DNA of 64,000 nucleotides from Aphanothece sacrum FPU1 (lineage in GTDB: Bacteria > Cyanobacteriota > Cyanobacteriia > Cyanobacteriales > Microcystaceae): positions 154,567 through 218,566 of the forward strand of contig NZ_BDQK01000006.1 of the NCBI RefSeq assembly GCF_003864295.1. The letters run 5' to 3'. The notes beneath the pieces were generated by a model. That model saw only the letters and a list, made by a program, of their open reading frames with translations, made no database searches and was not told the origin of the DNA. The position numbers were made by a program, and so were the translations under genes. Below are positions 38,801-46,496 of this stretch, one piece after another (positions within the stretch are counted from its first letter, which is position 1; each line of letters opens with the position of its first letter).

Positions 38801-40725
38801 CTGAAGAAATATTAACAGCTATTTGGCAAGATATTTTAGGACTCACAAAAATTGGAATTAATGACAACTTTTTTTCCTTGGGAGGACATTCTCTATTAGT
38901 TACTCAAGTTATGGCTCTTATTCGTAAGACGTTTAACATAGAGTTACCGATAAGAAGTTTATTTGATTCTCCTACAATTGCCTCATTAGCTCAAAATATT
39001 GAAAAGCAGAACAATAATAAGATAAGCGAACCAATTATTGCAATTTCACGACAATTAGGTAATAATCAATTAATTCCCATTTCATTAACTCAGTTTGAGC
39101 TTTGGTTTTTTGATCAATTTTATCCAGAAAACTCTGTCTATAATTTACCTTTAGTTTATCAAATTCAAGGCAAGCTTAATATTTCTATTTTAGAAAAAAG
39201 CTTAAAAGAAATTGTTAAGCGTCATCAAATTTTACGAACAAATTTTATTTATAAAGATGGACAAGTATTTCAAAGAATTCCCCTTGAAACTGAAACAAGT
39301 TTAGATTTTTCAATTGTTAATCTAGAGTTACTTAGTCAAGAAGAACAAGAACAAGTTTCTCAACAATTATTATCTGAGGAAATGGCTCAATCTTTTGATT
39401 TAGAAAAGGGTTCATTATTCCGCAGTAAAGTGTTTCAATTATCGAATGATGACTACCTGTTTATTGTTACCATGCACCATATTGTTTCTGATGGCTTGTC
39501 ATTTGGTATTTTTATTCGAGAATTAAGCGTTATTTACGAGGCTTTTTCTAAGGATCAACCTTCCTCACTCCCTGATTTACCTATTCAATATGCTGATTTT
39601 TCCCTTTGGCAATGGCAGTCACGTAATCAACAATTCTGGGAATCACATCTTAATTTTTGGAAACAATATATAGGGGTTAATCCTCCTATTTTAAACCTGC
39701 CAACTGATTATCCAAGGACAGAAAAACGAACTTTTAAAGGTGCCACTTATCCAGTTACTATTTCTTTAGAATTAACTAGGGCTTTAAAAATAGTAAGTCA
39801 ACAAGAACAGGCTACTTTATATATGACTTTGTTATCAGCTTTTCAAACATTATTATTTTATTATACACAACAAGAAGATATTATTGTGGGAGGAATAATT
39901 GCCAATCGTAATCGAGCAGAAATACAAGACTTAATCGGATTTTTTGTTAACCTTTTTCCCATTTATGCTAACTTTGGAGGTAATCCTAGTTTTCGGGATT
40001 TGCTACGCCAAATTCGTGAAGCTACTTTAGAGATTTATGCCCATCAAGAAATTCCTTTTATAGAATTAATAGAACATTTAAAGCCTATTAGAGACTCCCG
40101 ATATTTACTACTAACTCAAGTAATGTTTTTGTTTCACAATAGTTCAAAACCAGACTTAAAATTAGCTAATCTTACCCTCAAGGAACAGTTCTTTGAAACC
40201 AATATAGAACAAGAAGATACAGCAGAATTTGATTTAACTATGTCTTTAGAAGAAACTGATGAGGGTGTTAAAGGTTATCTTGTTTATAAATCTGATTTAT
40301 TTGCTCAAAAAACTATCATCAAAATGAGTAACTATTTTCAGGAATTATTAAAAAATATTGTTGCCAATCCTGATCAGAAAATTGCTGACCTTTTTTCTTT
40401 TTATGAACAAACATCTATGGCTCTTAATTCGTTAGCTTCTTCAAGGCAAAATATTGAAACAATCAATGTGATTGAACCCAGAAATTTCACAGAACAAATG
40501 TTAGTTGATATTTGGAAAGAAGTTTTAGAATTAGAACAAGTAGGTATTAAACAGAACTTTTTTGAATTGGGGGGAACTTCTCAAAAACTGCTTCAAATTA
40601 TGAATAAACTGAATCAAAAAATGCAGAAAAATATTCCTCTACATTATTTTTTCGAGCAACCTACGATAGCTGATCTAGCAAAAATTCTGCTACTAACGGA
40701 TTCTATTGATAGTAATTTTTATTGA
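35830..40725 (+). CDS. aerG: AerG-like NRPS, C-A-PCP-C-PCP
   Basis: Domains in order: condensation (HHLLCDG, to about 445), adenylation (about 470-965), carrier (NFFSLGGHSLLV near 1016), second condensation (HHIVSDG, about 1080-1510) and a second carrier (NFFELGGTSQKLL near 1580). The adenylation pocket, aligned to GrsA, reads about D-V-H-I-I-A-F-L-V-K, which matches no common proteinogenic code I recall and would fit Choi. No thioesterase or reductase ends the protein. The extra C-PCP at the terminus may perform release by condensation with an amine such as an agmatine derivative; that is inference. The first module contains no defect. Confidence 0.82.
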   Translation: MVTSNKSHKNKDIEAIYPLSPTQEGMLFHTLYNPDSNLYFDQFCLKIQGELDIIAFQEGWQTILDRHPILRTVFIWKNRKTPLQIVRKQVKLPWINHDWRNLSQQDQESCLKVFLEADRKQGVNTDKAPLMRCNLIQINDNTYQLIWSFHHLLCDGWSWPIIFQEIFIIYQAIKQGKSDNLASPRPYQDYINWLQKQNKSLAETFWRKTLKGFTIPTPLREDKLDKKTDKTYNILRKNLSASLTSQLKSFATQNHLTLSTLVQAAWALLLSRYSGEKDIVFGTVVSGRTSTLSGIESIVGLFINTLPTRIKIPKETKILPWLSQIQEQHIESEQYSYSSLVDIKGWSDISRDESLFETILAFENYPATAIAENLPDGLKIIEMEDIGQTNYPLVVRAIPFSEMALMINYEENSFDATTIDRMLCHLQTLLEEIVINPDRCHKDVSILTKAERQMILNEWNNTLSLSPITQCVHQLFEKQVSQNPNAVAVVYKNELLTYQQLNEKANQLAHYLHYLGVKPDSFVAICLDRSLDIAIAILGILKAGGACVPIDPKYPEERINFILENSKTDIVLTQESFQSMLSKDLVKHLIILEDQWEEISQESCQNLTIEINHHHLAYLIYTSGSTGIPKGVAVPHRSLTNLVEHHRDKMLTGCKVLQFASFSFDVSYHEMVAAWCFGGTLYIASEETRLDLDKLVKLLADNSIEKAILPVTLWQQIAELYGDKIHLFKNLKEAIAAGEQLQITPPMIALFKQLDNCRFYNFYGPSEADLVTVYAFDIYPEKWPFYPPIGKPAVNVKVYLLNEDLQPVPLGSTGELYVSGSGLARGYFNRPELTTEKFIPNPFCQDNQFDFYLYKTGDLARYLPDGNIEFIGRMDDRVKIRGYSVELGELEAVLNQHPGLSQATVKVYGKKATDKYLCAYFVPLKTETITIEALRSFLEKQLPEYMIPSVFMSMEYLPLTSNGKVDRRKLPEPTTNRPELIQKYVAPNTPTEEILTAIWQDILGLTKIGINDNFFSLGGHSLLVTQVMALIRKTFNIELPIRSLFDSPTIASLAQNIEKQNNNKISEPIIAISRQLGNNQLIPISLTQFELWFFDQFYPENSVYNLPLVYQIQGKLNISILEKSLKEIVKRHQILRTNFIYKDGQVFQRIPLETETSLDFSIVNLELLSQEEQEQVSQQLLSEEMAQSFDLEKGSLFRSKVFQLSNDDYLFIVTMHHIVSDGLSFGIFIRELSVIYEAFSKDQPSSLPDLPIQYADFSLWQWQSRNQQFWESHLNFWKQYIGVNPPILNLPTDYPRTEKRTFKGATYPVTISLELTRALKIVSQQEQATLYMTLLSAFQTLLFYYTQQEDIIVGGIIANRNRAEIQDLIGFFVNLFPIYANFGGNPSFRDLLRQIREATLEIYAHQEIPFIELIEHLKPIRDSRYLLLTQVMFLFHNSSKPDLKLANLTLKEQFFETNIEQEDTAEFDLTMSLEETDEGVKGYLVYKSDLFAQKTIIKMSNYFQELLKNIVANPDQKIADLFSFYEQTSMALNSLASSRQNIETINVIEPRNFTEQMLVDIWKEVLELEQVGIKQNFFELGGTSQKLLQIMNKLNQKMQKNIPLHYFFEQPTIADLAKILLLTDSIDSNFY

Positions 40726-41371
40726 TAAAAGTAACAAGTGATGGAGTTATGGGGTGATGGTTTGATGGTTTGTTTCCGCGCTTTGCCAATATACAGTTTA
40801 AATGCGTAGAGGCTTACAGACAAAAACAAATTCTAGGGATTTTATCACAGATAATATTGAAAATTTGGTCATATAGATAGATAGAACAGACTGTTCTGGC
40901 TTCAAATCTCTATGTTGGAGACTGCATAAGGCTTTTAATATTTTTTTCAACTCTCTTATGAATAATTGAGGTTAAAATTAATGGACAAAGTGGGACAAAG
41001 TGAGACAAAGTCGGACAAAGTTGGACAAAGTTGGATAGAATTTATGACAAATGAATATTAACTTAACAATCAGTCTTTTTTATTTTAAGTTATTTGAATA
41101 TATATGAAAAAATGTAACGAACGTTTACATTTTTTCGGAAAACTAACACCGGAATGAAAAGACTTGCTTTACATTTATTGCTATCCAAATATTTGCTGTT
41201 TAAAATAGCAAGGAGAAAAAGATGATACAAGCACAAAGCATAAACTCGACTTAGGGTGATTCCTAAAAAAACCGAGTTGAAGCACAAAAGCCCCAACTCA
41301 GCCTAAAAAATTCTAAAAATAGTCATTTTACAACCATCCACCCTGCCAGGGGTGGATGACTTCAGACCATT
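40726..41371. other. Intergenic gap between NRPS and enediyne-type cassette
   Basis: No credible ORF. A 10-bp tandem repeat array sits at 40982-41033. A palindrome CCACCC-TGCCAG-GGGTGG lies at 41338-41357 just before the DUF1702 gene. A longer stem can form from AAACTCGACTTAGG (about 41241) with the CCTAAAAAAACCGAGTT block (41264-41280), which looks like an intergenic hairpin. The gap separates two different biosynthetic systems on one strand, so it must contain the cassette promoter. Confidence 0.6.
40982..41033. repeat. 10-bp iteron-like tandem repeat upstream of cassette
   Basis: Five consecutive copies of (G)GACAAAGT(N) at exactly 10-base spacing, close to one helical turn, so each unit faces the same side of the DNA. 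Such phasing is typical for cooperative protein binding, but low-complexity tandem repeats are common in this genome. Confidence 0.8.
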
Positions 41372-42448
41372 ATGTTTATCATTCTAGCAATTTCAACACC
41401 ATTTCTCAAGAGTCAGGAGAAGTCTACATTTGCACCTTCATTGGTGGATAAATTACGACAAACCCTGTTAAGCATTTCCCTTGAAGAAGCAACCTTTGCT
41501 AAACGGGGGTTTCAAGAGACGAATGCCAAGACACAACAGCATTTAGAAACCATTGGTAAGACCTTTTTACAGGGATATCAAACAGCGATCGCCTTTAATG
41601 ATCCTAGTGGTGTTATTGCCCAAATTAATCAAATAGAGGCAGAATACCGGGGTTTTGCTTTTGAAGGGGCTGCTATGGGGTTAGCCTTATTAGATCGCCT
41701 CACTCCTTGGAATTCTAGGAGAATTGAACAATATTTAATAGATGAAGGTCAAAACCACATTTATATGACTTATGTGGGCATTGGATGGCTATTAGCGCGG
41801 CTTCCTGGGGGCATTCAATCCTATTTAACTGAACTAGAAAAGGCACAGGTTAGAAGTCTGGGAAACTGGGATATTTGCCCTACTTCTCCTCACTCCCTCA
41901 CCCCCTCACACCCTCACTCCCTACTGGGTTGGTTATCCATAGACGGGTATGGGTTTCATCAAGGATATTTTCATTGGCGAGACTATATACAAGGCATTAA
42001 ACCACCGAAAAACCTGTCAGGGTATAGCTGTCGCGTCTTTGATCAAGGTTTAGGTAGAAGTCTTTGGTTTGTCAAAGGGGCTGATCTTAATGCCATTCAA
42101 CAAGCGATCGCTCAATTTCAACCTCATAGACGGGCTGATTTATGGAGTGGTATCGGTTTAGCTTGTGGTTATGCAGGTGGTATGGAAAACCATGCTATAG
42201 CCAGTTTAAAAGAGGCAGCGAAACCTTATTATCCAGAATTAGCTCAAGGGGTGGCTTTTGCGGCTAAAACACGCATTAGAGCTGGAAATTTAACCGAACA
42301 TACGGAAATAGCGGCTCAGATTTTATGTGGAATGTCAGCCCAACAAGCAGCCGATATTACGGATGACACCTTAACAGGATTATCCTACGGCGAAACTGTT
42401 CCGGTTTATGAACAGTGGCGGCAAGGGATTCAAAAGCACTTTATTTAA
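41372..42448 (+). CDS. unbL: DUF1702 protein, enediyne cassette E3/UnbL type
   Basis: A 358-residue DUF1702-family protein with the conserved blocks FAKRGF, FEGAAMGLALLD, YMTYVGIGWLLAR, DGYGFHQGYF, FDQGLGRSLWF and GLACGYAG. In enediyne loci this gene stands first of the warhead cassette; its exact function is unknown. The protein carries an unusual Ser/Pro/His-rich insertion (CPTSPHSLTPSHPHSLLG) between LGNWD and WLSIDGYGF. It is encoded by a CTC-rich heptamer-like repeat at 41885-41922 and keeps the frame. It is 15 bases upstream of the UnbV gene, so they form one operon. The start has no strong ribosome site. Confidence 0.85.
   Translation: MFIILAISTPFLKSQEKSTFAPSLVDKLRQTLLSISLEEATFAKRGFQETNAKTQQHLETIGKTFLQGYQTAIAFNDPSGVIAQINQIEAEYRGFAFEGAAMGLALLDRLTPWNSRRIEQYLIDEGQNHIYMTYVGIGWLLARLPGGIQSYLTELEKAQVRSLGNWDICPTSPHSLTPSHPHSLLGWLSIDGYGFHQGYFHWRDYIQGIKPPKNLSGYSCRVFDQGLGRSLWFVKGADLNAIQQAIAQFQPHRRADLWSGIGLACGYAGGMENHAIASLKEAAKPYYPELAQGVAFAAKTRIRAGNLTEHTEIAAQILCGMSAQQAADITDDTLTGLSYGETVPVYEQWRQGIQKHFI
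41885..41922 (+). repeat. In-frame CTCCCTCAC-type tandem repeat within DUF1702 gene
   Basis: A short array of CTCACTCCCTC/CACCC units, a pattern like cyanobacterial short tandem repeats, sits inside the coding sequence. It encodes a Ser/Pro/His-rich insert absent from the conserved DUF1702 core as I recall it. Confidence 0.75.
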
Positions 42449-42463
42449 GTAGAAATTAGCATC

Positions 42464-44518
42464 ATGAGAAACTTAAAAGAAGCCATCCGAGGCTATAGCA
42501 AGCATATCTTAGCTTTTACCGTTATTATTGTCTTATTTGCCTTTTCTCGTCTTCCTGTCCTCTCGGCCACTGAAAGGGAGGCGATCGCTTCTAGATTCCA
42601 ATTTACTCGTTTTCCCTTACCAGAAGTAGCAGGGGAACCCTATCATCAGCTTCGTCAAGTAAATCCTAGTTTAGAACGTCATTCTGGTTGGATTTCGGCG
42701 GTAGGGGCGGCTGTTGCCCTAAATGATCTTGATGGGGATGGGTTAGATAATGATGTTTGTTATGTGGAACCACGTAATGATCAAGTCATTGTTGCACCAG
42801 TACCAGGGACGGGCGATCGCTATAAACCCTTTACTTTGTCTCCTATTAATTTAGCCTATGATGCTGTAACGATGGCACCTATGGGTTGTTTACCAGGGGA
42901 TATGAATGAAGATGGGGCCATGGATCTCTTGGTTTATTATTGGGGACGCACTCCGGTTGCTTTTTTGAATTCAGAAGTCGGTAGGGGCGGGTTTTTGGCA
43001 AAAATTGAGGATTCAACACAGATAAATGAGATTAACCCGCCCTTACACATAGCAAAAATTGAGGATTCAACACAAATAAATGGGATAAACTCGCCCTTAC
43101 ACAAAGGTGAAAAAATTTCAACTTTATTGAGTCTTAATAGTAATAGTTATGAGGCTCAAGATATTGTTTTTACCGGGGATAAATGGTATACAAATGCCGC
43201 TACTTTTTCTGATTTAGATGGGGATGGACACAATGATTTAATTATTGGTAATTACTTCCGTGATAACTCAGAAATTATTGATCCTGATAGCACGAAAATA
43301 GAAGAAATGCAAGATTCTATGACCCGTGCATATAATGGTGGAACAAATAGAGTTTTATTGTGGCAAGAAAATCCTGAAAATATTGCTTATAAAGATGTCA
43401 AAGGTATTTTTGATCAACAGACACTTCATGGCTGGACATTGGGGGTAGGAACGGCTGATTTAGATGGAGACTTATTACCAGAAATCTACTTTGCTAATGA
43501 TTTTGGGCCAGATCGATTGTTACATAATCGCTCGGTTCCTGGCAAAATTCAATTTGCTGTCTTACAAGGAAAGAAAGGGTTTACCACGCCTAATTCTAAA
43601 GTATTGGGTCATGATTCTTTTAAAGGAATGAGTGTAGATTTTGGCGATATTAATCATGATGGCTTATTAGATATATATGTCAGTAACATTGCTGATGAAT
43701 ATGCTTTAGAAGAAAGTCATTTTCTCTTTACAAGCACAGGAGAATATGATAAGATGAAAAAAGGAATAGCACCTTATAAAGATCAAAGTGAACCATTAGG
43801 AGTATCTCGTAGTGGTTGGGGTTGGGAAACCAAATTTGCTGACTTTGATAACGATGGAGAATTAGAAGCTTTACAAGCGACTGGTTTTCGTAAAGGAGAG
43901 GTTTACCGTTGGCCAGAATTACATGAATTAGCATTAAGCAATGATCAATTATTAAAAGTATCTAATAGTTGGTTTAAATTCCAAGACGGAGATGATTTAA
44001 GTGGTCATCAACATAACCCCTTCTTTGTCCGTGCTGGGGATGGTCGTTACTATGATTTAGCCCCAGAATTAGGGTTAGATGAGCCTTATGTGACGCGCGG
44101 TATTGCGACTGCCGATGTTGATGGAGATGGGGACTTAGACTTCGTTTTTGCCAACCAATGGGACGATTCCTATTTCTATCGCAATGATAGTCATGACACA
44201 GGGGCATTTTTAGATTTAAAACTATTGCGCTATAGTAACGCTTCTATTTCTGAGGCGATCGGTGCTTCTGTAACCGTAGGTTTACCTGATGGCCGCAAGT
44301 TAGTGGCCCAAGTAGACGGAGGAAATGGACATTCCGGTGTGAGAAGTTCTCGGTTGCACTTTGGCTTAGGAAAAGTGAGTGTAGATGCTGCCTTACCTGT
44401 TGAGGTGCAGTGGCGCGATATAGAGGGACAACCCCAGCACACAAGTTTGTTGTTATCACCAGGAAGCCATACAGTGCGCCTGGGAGAAACGACAAAAATC
44501 GCTTCTAGCAAAAGCTAG
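42464..44518 (+). CDS. unbV: UnbV: FG-GAP/ASPIC-UnbV repeat protein, enediyne cassette E4 type
   Basis: An N-terminal membrane anchor or signal (HILAFTVIIVLFAFSRLPVLS) is followed by a seven-bladed FG-GAP propeller with calcium-loop motifs DLDGDGLDN, DMNEDGAMD, DLDGDGHND, DLDGDLLPE, DINHDGLLD, DFDNDGELE and DVDGDGDLD. The C-terminus is the ASPIC/UnbV domain (GASVTVGLPDGRKL to HFGLG). The protein is expected outside the cytoplasmic membrane. It is the second gene of the conserved enediyne cassette; its biochemical role is unknown. A 36-residue linker is a tandem repeat insertion (AKIEDSTQIN units) at 42998-43105. A run of PEP-CTERM and Uma2 genes now separates it from UnbU. Confidence 0.88.
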   Translation: MRNLKEAIRGYSKHILAFTVIIVLFAFSRLPVLSATEREAIASRFQFTRFPLPEVAGEPYHQLRQVNPSLERHSGWISAVGAAVALNDLDGDGLDNDVCYVEPRNDQVIVAPVPGTGDRYKPFTLSPINLAYDAVTMAPMGCLPGDMNEDGAMDLLVYYWGRTPVAFLNSEVGRGGFLAKIEDSTQINEINPPLHIAKIEDSTQINGINSPLHKGEKISTLLSLNSNSYEAQDIVFTGDKWYTNAATFSDLDGDGHNDLIIGNYFRDNSEIIDPDSTKIEEMQDSMTRAYNGGTNRVLLWQENPENIAYKDVKGIFDQQTLHGWTLGVGTADLDGDLLPEIYFANDFGPDRLLHNRSVPGKIQFAVLQGKKGFTTPNSKVLGHDSFKGMSVDFGDINHDGLLDIYVSNIADEYALEESHFLFTSTGEYDKMKKGIAPYKDQSEPLGVSRSGWGWETKFADFDNDGELEALQATGFRKGEVYRWPELHELALSNDQLLKVSNSWFKFQDGDDLSGHQHNPFFVRAGDGRYYDLAPELGLDEPYVTRGIATADVDGDGDLDFVFANQWDDSYFYRNDSHDTGAFLDLKLLRYSNASISEAIGASVTVGLPDGRKLVAQVDGGNGHSGVRSSRLHFGLGKVSVDAALPVEVQWRDIEGQPQHTSLLLSPGSHTVRLGETTKIASSKS
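42998..43105 (+). repeat. Tandem pair of 54-bp repeats in frame in unbV
   Basis: Two 54-base copies at 42998-43051 and 43052-43105 encode AKIEDSTQINEINPPLHI and a close variant. The repeat begins after a GTAGGGGCGGGTTT arm (42981) whose inverse AACCCGCCC ends the unit, so it is the genome's intergenic palindrome family (copies at 57901 and 62355) captured inside a gene. Confidence 0.85.
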
Positions 44519-44583
44519 GACTAAATATACTTTAAAAGTTGTGTTAATCAAGCAAATTTGTTTAATTCGAGGAGTATTCAACC

Positions 44584-45564
44584 ATGAAGATTTTAAATCC
44601 ACCAAAGTTTGTTAGTCGCAGTCTTATTGGGGCTGTGGGGTTAAGTGCGATCACCCTAATTCCAGTAAAAGCACAAGCCGCCGGAGGTCCCTTCAATGCA
44701 GGACCTACTGACGATGTAACACAATCTCTAGGCAGTTTCCAGATTGTGGTTAATCGTAAGTGGCGACACCTGTTTGTTGGTCAACCTGCCTCCTTATATA
44801 ACAAGAAAACCTTTACTTTAACCAGTCCTATTTTGTTTGATTCCAACACCGTCATTGGGCGCAGTAATCCTCATATTGATGGGGATGCTGCTGACACAGG
44901 AGGAGCAATCGTAGGTACGGCAAAGAGAATCATCTCTGATAGTGATTTCTCGATTATGCCTCTTGAATTTAAACTTCCTGCTGCTAGAGAAGTTCATACC
45001 AATGTTGAGTCATTATTGCTGACCGGTGGCGGAGGATTTAATGTTCGGGTTGGTAGTAAAGCACCGAATCGCCCCATCAGTCCAGGGGAAGTTCAATCCA
45101 ATGCAACAGGGGATGATATCGGTAATACTAACTTTGATTTTCCTGCCAAGAGTTTTTTCAATGTTTTTGCTGAAGTCGATATTCCCGGTTTGGGAACATT
45201 GTTTAATACTAAAGCACTCTTTTTAAGAGGGGACGATAATCTGATGAACTTTCCGCCCAAAGTTGTCTATCTCCATGAAAGTTCAGACCCCGTTCGAGTT
45301 TACTTTAAGAGCTGTCTGCCTGTTATTCGTCGCTGTACCCCAGGACAAGCATTTGGTAGTCTTACTTTAGCCGGTCACGGTATTGGCTTTAACCAGGATG
45401 ATTTTGCTGAATTTGATTTTCGACTCACCAAATCTGCACGTATCCCTGTAGATCCCAGAGAAATGCCTGAACCATTAACAATTTTGGGTTCTGCTACTGC
45501 TATGGGTTTCGGCACATTCTTCAAACGGAAATTAGGCAAGAAACGTCAACAAGATAAGGCATAG
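44584..45564 (+). CDS. PEP-CTERM sorted protein (copy 1)
   Basis: The signal peptide is KFVSRSLIGAVGLSAITLIPVKAQAA. The mature body (residues 34-290) has no recognised domain, though it holds two Cys in SCLPVIRRCTPG. The C-terminal sorting signal MPEPLTILGSATAMGFG is followed by a basic tail (FFKRKLGKKRQQ), the exosortase/PEP-CTERM type. The gene has a good ribosome site (GAGGAG). Its termini and downstream region are shared with the gene at 46497 but the body is unrelated. It sits inside the enediyne cassette without an evident functional link. Confidence 0.8.
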   Translation: MKILNPPKFVSRSLIGAVGLSAITLIPVKAQAAGGPFNAGPTDDVTQSLGSFQIVVNRKWRHLFVGQPASLYNKKTFTLTSPILFDSNTVIGRSNPHIDGDAADTGGAIVGTAKRIISDSDFSIMPLEFKLPAAREVHTNVESLLLTGGGGFNVRVGSKAPNRPISPGEVQSNATGDDIGNTNFDFPAKSFFNVFAEVDIPGLGTLFNTKALFLRGDDNLMNFPPKVVYLHESSDPVRVYFKSCLPVIRRCTPGQAFGSLTLAGHGIGFNQDDFAEFDFRLTKSARIPVDPREMPEPLTILGSATAMGFGTFFKRKLGKKRQQDKA

Positions 45565-45571
45565 ATTTCTC

Positions 45572-45606
45572 GTAGTTGGGTTGCGCTTTCGCTTAACCCA
45601 ACCTAC
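45572..45606. terminator. Bidirectional hairpin between convergent PEP-CTERM and Uma2 genes
   Basis: GTAGTTGGGTT pairs with AACCCAACCTAC around the loop GCGCTTTCGC. It overlaps the Uma2 stop codon (45603-45605). An identical structure at 47410-47444 follows the second copy, as part of the duplicated unit. Confidence 0.7.
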
Positions 45607-46268
45607 TCAATGTCATCAGGATTAATTCCCAATTCTTGCAGTTTCTCCGCTAAACGTTCTGCCCTTTGTTGTTGCTGTTCTGCTGTTTCTTCTGGGGTTA
45701 AAACTAACTTTCCTTCAGCAGTAAAAAAACGCAATTGGTCATTATCAATCCCTAAATATAGCCCTAACTGTTGACTCCATAACCATCCGTTTTCATTAGG
45801 TTCTATTACTTGATATTGACCTGACATTAACTGAAATCCTTGAAATTCTAAAGTTTCTGGCTCAAACCAAAAATAATCAGGGGTACGGAAAATATCTTGA
45901 TAAATTTGTTTCTTTAATCCTTTATCAGTTTCTGCCGTTGAGGTCGATAAAATTTCCACAATTATATTAGGATATTTTCCCCCTTCTTCCCAAACTACCC
46001 AACTTTTACGAGGTTTCTTTTCTACATCTAAAACCACAAAAAAATCAGGGCCTCGAAAATGTTCAGATTTCCGTTGACGGGGACTGTAATAAATAGTCAA
46101 ATTCCCCGCAGCAAAAAAGTCTTGTTGATTTCGCCACCGCCATTCTAAACATTTCAGTAACAAAATCATCTGTTGGAGGTGTAAATAAGTTTCCATTGGC
46201 GGTTCATCACTCAGTAAGTCACTAGAAGGAACGATCAAATCTTCTGTTATCTCTTGAATTAAAGCCAT
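45603..46268 (-). CDS. Uma2 family putative endonuclease (duplication copy 1)
   Basis: A PD-(D/E)XK-like Uma2/DUF820 protein: GPDFFVVLD, then YPNIIVEILSTSTAETD, then LKKQIYQDIFRTPDYFWFEP. The C-terminal coiled tail is EETAEQQQQRAERLAEKLQELG. I place the start at the inner Met (MALIQEITED), whose CAT overlaps the ATG of the truncated unbU copy in a CATG palindrome. The second copy at 47441 is nearly identical after residue 70 but differs at many of residues 10-65. These proteins are multicopy in cyanobacteria and of unknown function. Confidence 0.8.
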   Translation of the reverse strand: MALIQEITEDLIVPSSDLLSDEPPMETYLHLQQMILLLKCLEWRWRNQQDFFAAGNLTIYYSPRQRKSEHFRGPDFFVVLDVEKKPRKSWVVWEEGGKYPNIIVEILSTSTAETDKGLKKQIYQDIFRTPDYFWFEPETLEFQGFQLMSGQYQVIEPNENGWLWSQQLGLYLGIDNDQLRFFTAEGKLVLTPEETAEQQQQRAERLAEKLQELGINPDDIE

Positions 46269-46440
46269 GACAATTACCCAATTCATTTCTACTTCCAATG
46301 TTACCCCAATTCCTCAAACTCAATCTACGACAATAAACTATCGTTTTGCAGAGTTACGTCGTTTTGCGATCGCTACTACTGTCGATCCTAGTCGCATTTT
46401 TAGATGGTGCAGTTCAGGATATTTGTATCGATACAGGTAA
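46267..46440 (+). pseudogene. Truncated 5' fragment of unbU left by tandem duplication
   Basis: Codons 1-36 read MTITQFISTSNVTPIPQTQ... to RRFAIA, closely matching the start of UnbU at 48105 (MTITQLISTSNVTPIPQTQ). After the HIP1 octamer at 46366-46373 the sequence becomes unrelated and stops at TAA 46438-46440. The fragment lacks all membrane spans and cannot make the protein. It shows that the duplicated unit extended into the cassette gene. Confidence 0.85.
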
Positions 46441-46496
46441 TCCACTCTGTACTAAATCAATCAAGTTTGTTTATTTTACACAAGGAGTATTAAACC

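Larger units (their letters stand above)
45466..46375. repeat. Tandem duplication unit 1 (PEP-CTERM end, Uma2 gene, 5' unbU fragment)
   Basis: About 910 bases that match 47304-48213 at a constant offset of 1838 bases with no net indels. The unit covers the PEP-CTERM sorting signal, the hairpin, the Uma2 gene and the first 36 codons of unbU. Homology ends at GCGATCGCTA, an HIP1 octamer. Confidence 0.9.

Noticed and set aside
44230..44511. Antisense ORFs opposite the UnbV C-terminus
   Set aside because: They overlap the conserved ASPIC/UnbV domain in another frame and have no supporting start or family similarity.
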